From contig JBGUSK010000020.1 of assembly GCA_045132495.1 (NCBI GenBank), positions 1-45,513 on the forward strand: DNA of 45,513 nt, given 5' to 3'. The position numbers and the translations under genes were made by a program. This document shows positions 41,076 to 45,513 of the stretch, in pieces; positions within the stretch are counted from its first letter, which is position 1, and every line of letters starts with the position of its first letter. Origin of the DNA: UBA11524 sp045132495. GTDB taxonomy: Bacteria > Bacillota > Clostridia > Christensenellales > Aristaeellaceae. The notes under the pieces are model-generated. The model searched no databases. It was not told the DNA's origin and saw nothing but the letters and a program-made list of their open reading frames with translations.

Positions 41076-41933
41076 ATGCTGGACTATCGCATTGAAACCT
41101 TCCTGACCCTGTACGAGGAAATGAACTACCGCCGCACTGCTGAACGTCTGCGCATGACGCAGCCTGGCGTCACACAGCACATCCACCACCTGGAGCACTT
41201 CTATGGGGTGAAGCTCTTCGCATACGATGGCCGTCAGCTGCTGCGCACCAAGGAAGCAGAGCAGCTGAAGCGGCACATCGACAGCACCCGGGCGGCGGAG
41301 CATGATCTCCGCGCCAGCTTCGTGCAGACGGATATGCTGCATCTACGGGTCGGCGCGACCAAGACCATCGGTGAATTCGTGATCGTCCCCACGGTGCGGG
41401 CGTTTTTGCGGGATGAGCATCACCGGCTGGATCTGATCGTGGACAACACGGAGACGCTGCTTTCCCTGCTGGAGCATAGTGAACTGGATTTTGCCGTCAT
41501 CGAGGGCGTGTTCGACAAAGAAAAATATCCCCACAGGCTCTACAAGCGGGAGCGCTTTGTGGGGATATGCAGTCCCTCGCATCCCTTTGCCGGGCAGACC
41601 GTTACACTGGAGGAAGCTCTGCGCGAGAACCTCATCGTCCGGGAAAAGGGCTCCGGTACCCGGATGCTGCTGGAGCAGGCCATCGGCAGCCGGGGCTATT
41701 CGCTGGACAGCTTCCGCCGCTGCTCTGCCGTCAGCAATTTCTCCGTCATCTGCGAGCTGGTTGCCATGGAGCAGGCCATCACCTTTGCTTACGAGCCCAT
41801 CAGCCATTGCCGCAGCGATCTGGCGATCTTCCATGTGGAGGACATGCAAATTACCGGGGAATTCAATCTGGTGTATATCAACCGATCCGTTGCCGAAACC
41901 AAAGCTGTGCTGTTCCTCGGCGAACGATCATGA
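41076..41933 (+). CDS. LysR-family transcriptional regulator (CysL/YeiE-like)
   Basis: 285 aa from ATG 41076 (MLDYRIETFLTLYEEMNYRR), which follows GGAGATCGCC; the longer open frame crosses the operator and is rejected. The N-terminal winged helix-turn-helix has AERLRMTQPGVTQHIHHLE. The periplasmic-binding-type effector domain follows from ~90, with VGATKTIGEFVIVP and the usual EEALRENLIVREKGSGTR. The latter phrase is shared by CysL/YeiE-type regulators of sulfur or sulfite response. It is divergent from the yeiH-like gene and presumably controls it. Confidence 0.9.
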   Translation: MLDYRIETFLTLYEEMNYRRTAERLRMTQPGVTQHIHHLEHFYGVKLFAYDGRQLLRTKEAEQLKRHIDSTRAAEHDLRASFVQTDMLHLRVGATKTIGEFVIVPTVRAFLRDEHHRLDLIVDNTETLLSLLEHSELDFAVIEGVFDKEKYPHRLYKRERFVGICSPSHPFAGQTVTLEEALRENLIVREKGSGTRMLLEQAIGSRGYSLDSFRRCSAVSNFSVICELVAMEQAITFAYEPISHCRSDLAIFHVEDMQITGEFNLVYINRSVAETKAVLFLGERS

Positions 41934-41985
41934 CGCAAGCACTTCACTTTGATATTTATTTTGTTGATATTCGCACCTATTCTGA

Positions 41986-42014
41986 TTGCAAACGATCAGC
42001 TTTGCGGATATAAT
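41986..42014 (+). promoter_or_regulatory. Promoter of the NCS2 permease
   Basis: TTGCAA (41986-41991), 17-bp spacer, perfect TATAAT (42009-42014). The leader is only ~40 nt. Confidence 0.75.
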
Positions 42015-42059
42015 TGGACATGAAGCGATCCATAATCTAATTTCAGGAGGAACGTACAT

Positions 42060-43424
42060 ATGTTGGAAAGACTTTTTAAGCTTTCAAAGAACAAGACGAC
42101 CATCAAAACAGAGGTCATGGCAGGCATCACCACGTTCATGACCATGGCTTACATCCTGGCGGTGAATCCCAGCATTCTGGGTGATGCGGGCATGGATTCC
42201 TCTGCGGTGCTGCTGGCAACGGCTATTGCGTCCTTCATCGGCACCTGCTGCATGGCGTTCATGGCCAATCTGCCCTTTGTGCTGTCTGCAGGCATGGGTC
42301 TGAATGCCTACCTGGCCTATACCGTGGTGCTGGGCTTTGGGTACAGCTGGCAGGTCGCGCTGCTGGCGGTGTTTGTGGAAGGCATCATCTTCATCATCCT
42401 GTCGCTGACCAATGTGCGCGAGGCCATCTTCAATGCCATCCCGCTGACGCTCAAGCGGGGCGTGTCCGTGGGTATCGGCCTGTTCATCGCCTTCATCGGC
42501 CTGCAGAACGCCGGTCTGGCGGTGGATTCCTCCACGCTGGTCACCATCACCAGCTTCACCGAGAATTTCTCCACCCACGGCATCTGCGCCCTGCTGGCCC
42601 TGGTCGGCACGTTGATCACCGCCGCGCTGCACATCAAGAATGTGCGCGGCTCGATCCTCCTGGGCATCGTTGCCACCTGGCTGATCGGCATTGTCTGCCA
42701 GCTGAGTGGCATCTACACCCCCGCACCCGAGACGGGCTTCTACTCCCTGATCCCCAGCCAGATCATGTCTGCGGATTTCTCCAAGCTGGGCGCGACCTTC
42801 GGCCAGTGCTTCCGCGTGGACTTCTCCACTGTTAAGGTTCTGGACTTCGTCGTGGTCATCTTTGCCTTCCTGTTCGTTGACCTGTTCGACACCCTCGGCA
42901 CCCTGATCGGCGTGGCCACCAAGGCCAATATGCTGGACAAGGAAGGCCGTCTGCCCGGCATCAAGCCCGCCCTGATGGCGGATGCTGTCGGCACCACCGT
43001 CGGCGCGGTGCTGGGTACCTCCACGGTGACGACCTTTGTGGAATCCGCCTCCGGCGTCAGCGCGGGCGGACGCACCGGCCTGACGGCGCTGGTGGCAGGC
43101 CTGTTCTTCCTGCTGAGCACCCTGTTCGCGCCGCTGTTCACCGCCATCCCCTCCTTTGCCACCGCGCCTGCGCTGATCATGGTGGGCTTCCTGATGGTCA
43201 GCTCTGTCACGGAGATCCGCTTCGACGACGACAACCTGTGCGAAGCCATCCCGGCCTACATCGCCATCATCGCCATGCCCCTGTTCTACTCCATCTCCGA
43301 AGGCATCAGCCTGGGCATCATCTCCTATGTGGTGCTCAATGCACTGACCGGCAAGGCCAAGAAGGTCAACCCACTGATGTACATCCTGGCAGTGCTGTTC
43401 GTCCTCAAGTATATCTTCCTGTGA
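42060..43424 (+). CDS. NCS2-family purine permease (AzgA/PbuG-like)
   Basis: 454 aa, 12 or more helices. The opening FKLSKNKTTIKTEVMAGITT followed by FMTMAYILAVNP is diagnostic of the AzgA/PbuG/GhxP branch (adenine, guanine, hypoxanthine) of NCS2. Further marks are SAGMGLNAYLAYTVV, LFDTLGTLIGVATKANMLD and TSTVTTFVESASGVSAGGRTG. Proton-coupled uptake of nucleobases. Start ATG 42060 follows AGGAGGAACGTACAT. It is flanked by its own promoter and terminator. No purine riboswitch fits in the short leader. Which purine it prefers cannot be told from sequence alone. Confidence 0.92.
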   Translation: MLERLFKLSKNKTTIKTEVMAGITTFMTMAYILAVNPSILGDAGMDSSAVLLATAIASFIGTCCMAFMANLPFVLSAGMGLNAYLAYTVVLGFGYSWQVALLAVFVEGIIFIILSLTNVREAIFNAIPLTLKRGVSVGIGLFIAFIGLQNAGLAVDSSTLVTITSFTENFSTHGICALLALVGTLITAALHIKNVRGSILLGIVATWLIGIVCQLSGIYTPAPETGFYSLIPSQIMSADFSKLGATFGQCFRVDFSTVKVLDFVVVIFAFLFVDLFDTLGTLIGVATKANMLDKEGRLPGIKPALMADAVGTTVGAVLGTSTVTTFVESASGVSAGGRTGLTALVAGLFFLLSTLFAPLFTAIPSFATAPALIMVGFLMVSSVTEIRFDDDNLCEAIPAYIAIIAMPLFYSISEGISLGIISYVVLNALTGKAKKVNPLMYILAVLFVLKYIFL

Positions 43425-43448
43425 TCGTTCATTCAGAAATCCATCCCC

Positions 43449-43486
43449 ATGCCCGGCAGAATCATTCTGTCGGGCATTATTGTTTT
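43449..43486 (+). terminator. Terminator of the NCS2 gene
   Basis: Long stem ATGCCCGGCAGA / TCTGTCGGGCAT (43449-43477, one wobble pair) followed by TATTGTTTT. Confidence 0.8.
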
Positions 43487-43549
43487 CGGGCATCGCTGCA
43501 AAAAACTGATGGGGTCTTTCTTCTTGTGCCGATAAAGTGGGCCTATGTT

Positions 43550-44170
43550 TTAAAGGTCTGCTCCGAGCTCAAACGCTGCCTTTCTCTCCTGTGGAAACAC
43601 CGTTTCGCGGCGCTCTATCTTTTCATCCGGGTTGAACATCGTCCAGTTATACTTTTCATAGTTGCTGACCTGAAGCGTGTTGCCAGAAACCAACGTCTTT
43701 GTCGGGCCGACAAAGGTCTCCAGACTTCCCTTATACCGTTTCACAAGATCGGAATAGTACTCCTCCGGAGCGTTGCTGGTCAGGATGAAAACGACAGGAA
43801 TCTTGCGGTTGTTGTAATTGGAGGGTTCGATTTTATAGGAAATGTGCTGGAAAACCAGCCTCTCGTACAGCGCGCGCAGACCAGCGGTGATGTCCCCCAG
43901 ATAGACGGGGCTGCCCAGAATCAGACCATCGGCAGTACGAATCTTTTCCAGAACTTCCGCCAGCCCATCCTGATAAATGCATTTCCCAAGATATTCTTCT
44001 GACTTACATCCAAAGCAGGAAACGCATCCAGTGAATCTCTTCAGCTTATATAGCTCGATGACCTCAACCTCGGCGCCGACAAAAGCAGCTCCAGCGGCAG
44101 CTTCACGAACAAGGATGTCAGTATTCCAGCCGGAGCGGGGGCTTCCGTTGATTGCGATGATCTTCTTCAT
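43550..44170 (-). CDS. Flavodoxin-fold NAD(P)H-dependent reductase
   Basis: 206 aa from ATG 44170 (MKKIIAINGSPR); two earlier ATGs sit on top of the GAGGAGGC site. The NADPH-dependent FMN reductase fold shows in INGSPRSGWNTDILV (FMN phosphate loop) and LGSPVYLGDITAGLRALYERL (flavin isoalloxazine loop). It also has a Cys cluster CVSCFGCKSEEYLGKC in the position where iron-sulfur flavoproteins bind a cluster. A 2-4 bp overlap with the preceding esterase gene shows translational coupling. Member of the TetR-esterase-reductase operon, plausibly a detoxification unit; substrate unknown. Confidence 0.85.
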   Translation of the reverse strand: MKKIIAINGSPRSGWNTDILVREAAAGAAFVGAEVEVIELYKLKRFTGCVSCFGCKSEEYLGKCIYQDGLAEVLEKIRTADGLILGSPVYLGDITAGLRALYERLVFQHISYKIEPSNYNNRKIPVVFILTSNAPEEYYSDLVKRYKGSLETFVGPTKTLVSGNTLQVSNYEKYNWTMFNPDEKIERRETVFPQERKAAFELGADL

Positions 44171-44172
44171 CA

Positions 44173-45108
44173 TCATGCCTCCTCAAACATACGCTTTATA
44201 TATGCGATCCGCCTGGCGATCATTTTCTGCGACGTAGGTGCATTGAATACAGTGTCAAAGCCATGCATAGTACCTTTGGCTTCGTGGAATTCGACCTCAA
44301 TGCCTGCTTCTCTCAGCAGTCTGGCATACAGCACACCATCATCGTGCAGGCAGTCAAACTCTGCCACCTCCACATAGGCAGGCGGGAGATCCGCATGGCT
44401 GTCCGCTTCCACAGGAGAGCGGTATGCCAGCGGCGTTGATGAAGGATCGGGGTTCATGATCGGCCCGACCTTTCTGGAAAGCGTGGAGTTCCACATGGGT
44501 GTGTCGGTATAGCGGTGATAGGATTCGCTGTTGTTCCGCCCATCCAGCCACGGATAAACCAGCAGCTGGAACAGCGGCTTCACCGCTGCGCCCCGATCCC
44601 GCGCCATCATACAAGTTGTCACCGTCAGCGTGCCGCCTGCACTGTCGCCGGTGATACCGATGCGGTCACGGTCGATCTCCAGTTCATCCGCATGATCGTA
44701 TACCCAGCACAGCGCCGCATAGCAATCCTCCTGCGGCACGGGGAATGGATGCTTTGGCGCAAGCCGGTAGCGGACGTATACCACTTTGCAGCAGCCTTCC
44801 TTCGCATAAGTCATGGCCAGCTTGAAGTGGCTGTTGGAACCTTCAAATACAAACCCGCCGCCGTGGATATGAAGCAGGCAGGGCGCGGGCTCCGTCAATC
44901 CCGCAGGGGTAAGGATGTACACTTCGATCTCTTCGTTCTGATAACCGGGGATTTTCCTCGACTGAACATCGAGCAGCGGATCTTTCCACAGGAACCCGGG
45001 CGTTTTCATGCCCAACTGTGCCAGCTGCACGAAGCGGCGGCGCATGGGCGGGGCGAACTTGTTGAACGGAAAGAATTCCTTGCTGATGGGATATTTCGTC
45101 TTTGCCAT
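44173..45108 (-). CDS. Alpha/beta hydrolase, HSL-family esterase
   Basis: 311 aa, cytosolic. The oxyanion motif HGGGF (from H82), nucleophile S156 in GDSAGG, D252 in FDCLHDDG and H282 in GTMHGFD form the complete hormone-sensitive-lipase type triad. It hydrolyses short acyl esters or acetylated compounds. Start ATG 45108 follows AAGGAGGTTCCAT, 11 bp after the TetR stop. It overlaps the reductase gene at its end. Acetylated sugars are a possible substrate given the glycan genes nearby, but the operon partners suggest xenobiotic or stress use. Confidence 0.9.
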   Translation of the reverse strand: MAKTKYPISKEFFPFNKFAPPMRRRFVQLAQLGMKTPGFLWKDPLLDVQSRKIPGYQNEEIEVYILTPAGLTEPAPCLLHIHGGGFVFEGSNSHFKLAMTYAKEGCCKVVYVRYRLAPKHPFPVPQEDCYAALCWVYDHADELEIDRDRIGITGDSAGGTLTVTTCMMARDRGAAVKPLFQLLVYPWLDGRNNSESYHRYTDTPMWNSTLSRKVGPIMNPDPSSTPLAYRSPVEADSHADLPPAYVEVAEFDCLHDDGVLYARLLREAGIEVEFHEAKGTMHGFDTVFNAPTSQKMIARRIAYIKRMFEEA

Positions 45109-45119
45109 ATGGAACCTCC

Positions 45120-45513
45120 TTACACGCAGACCCGCTGCGCCAATTCCAGAATCATCTCCGCCTGCTGGACGGGCGACAGACAGTCTTCCTGATTGATCCA
45201 GTCCTGCAAAAGCTTGTAGCTGCCGTGAATCACAAAAGAAATGGTTGCTTTTCTCTTGCGTTCATCCCGGCAGTTGACCAGCGCTGCTTCCAGCAGATCA
45301 CCGATCTTGGGCAACGAAAAGATTCGTTCCGCAAAGCCGGGATCAATATTGTTGTTCATCAGCAGGATCGAGAGCTCGCGGTTTTCAGCCATGTAGGCCA
45401 GCACCATCGCCACCCGCTGATGAACGCTTTCACGGTCAGAGTAGTCCGCACTTTCCAGCCGTTCAGCAATGGAATCCAGATAACGCCGGCTGATTTCGCC
45501 CAGCAGATCGTAC
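45120..45513 (-). CDS. TetR-family regulator, C-terminal part (cut by window edge)
   Basis: The frame is open to the last base of the window, giving ~130 residues. The visible part (YDLLGEISRRYLDSIAERLE ... AYMAENRELSILLMNN ... ATISFVIHGSYKLLQDWINQ) is the all-helical ligand-binding and dimer domain of TetR regulators. The DNA-binding helix-turn-helix would lie beyond the edge. It is the first gene of the operon with esterase and reductase, so it probably represses them until an inducer appears. The family call rests on this domain and position only. Confidence 0.65.
   Translation of the reverse strand, partial: YDLLGEISRRYLDSIAERLESADYSDRESVHQRVAMVLAYMAENRELSILLMNNNIDPGFAERIFSLPKIGDLLEAALVNCRDERKRKATISFVIHGSYKLLQDWINQEDCLSPVQQAEMILELAQRVCV

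Noticed and set aside
41934..42059. Purine riboswitch before the NCS2 permease
   Set aside because: The promoter leaves only ~40 nt of leader, too short for the purine aptamer, and no aptamer consensus is seen.

Overview
The window (about 57-60% GC by eye, Gram-positive style AAGGAGG ribosome binding sites, class B sortase, CcpA-type cre sites, MsmX/UgpC-type sugar ABC systems, Cna_B adhesin) looks like a chromosome segment of an uncultured gut-type Clostridia member (Oscillospiraceae/Christensenellales-like). This is inferred from gene content; no database search was run.

Layout. 1-3100: remnant of an integrated mobile element, made of the 3' end of a giant Cna_B-repeat surface protein whose anchor is cut off and which runs straight into a tyrosine recombinase lacking its N-terminus. 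3161-3565 (minus): a transcription unit with a strong promoter, three tRNA-Arg-like 5' halves on an exact 83-bp period, then one complete tRNA-Arg(CCT) and a terminator. 3791-5131: NADP glutamate dehydrogenase. 5132-6560: hairpin-rich filler around an AT-rich methyltransferase gene. 6562-9921: MacB-like fused ABC exporter. 10106-13414: a sugar operon (GH43, sugar isomerase/epimerase, Gfo/Idh oxidoreductase). 13637-15561: UgpC-type ATPase divergent from an AraC regulator. 15598-23992: a minus-strand carbohydrate importer locus with a polytopic membrane protein, two permeases, a large binding protein, a second UgpC ATPase and four different small four-helix membrane proteins. 24344-27156: RecQ helicase and a second GH43. 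27357-31549: operon of secreted phosphodiester glycosidase, Lgt-like membrane protein, RCC1-repeat secreted protein and sortase B. 31600-33580: pncA-pncB NAD salvage. 33840-36233: GH94 phosphorylase. 36391-39264: M16C zinc peptidase. 39374-39706: TnpV-like transposon remnant. 39940-41933: YeiH exporter divergent from a LysR regulator. 42060-43424: NCS2 purine permease. 43550-45513: TetR (cut by the window edge), alpha/beta esterase, flavodoxin-like reductase.

How the genes fit together. The central 20 kb appears to be plant or host glycan use: two GH43 enzymes release pentose-type sugars, the ABC importer(s) bring oligosaccharides in, the GH94 enzyme phosphorolyses a beta-disaccharide, and the isomerase/oxidoreductase pair processes a sugar. 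Two exact cre matches near the importer suggest CcpA control. The parts that most deserve a second look are the importer with four accessory membrane proteins, the sortase/RCC1/Lgt-like/NAGPA envelope operon, the 83-bp tRNA-half array, and the adhesin-integrase junction.
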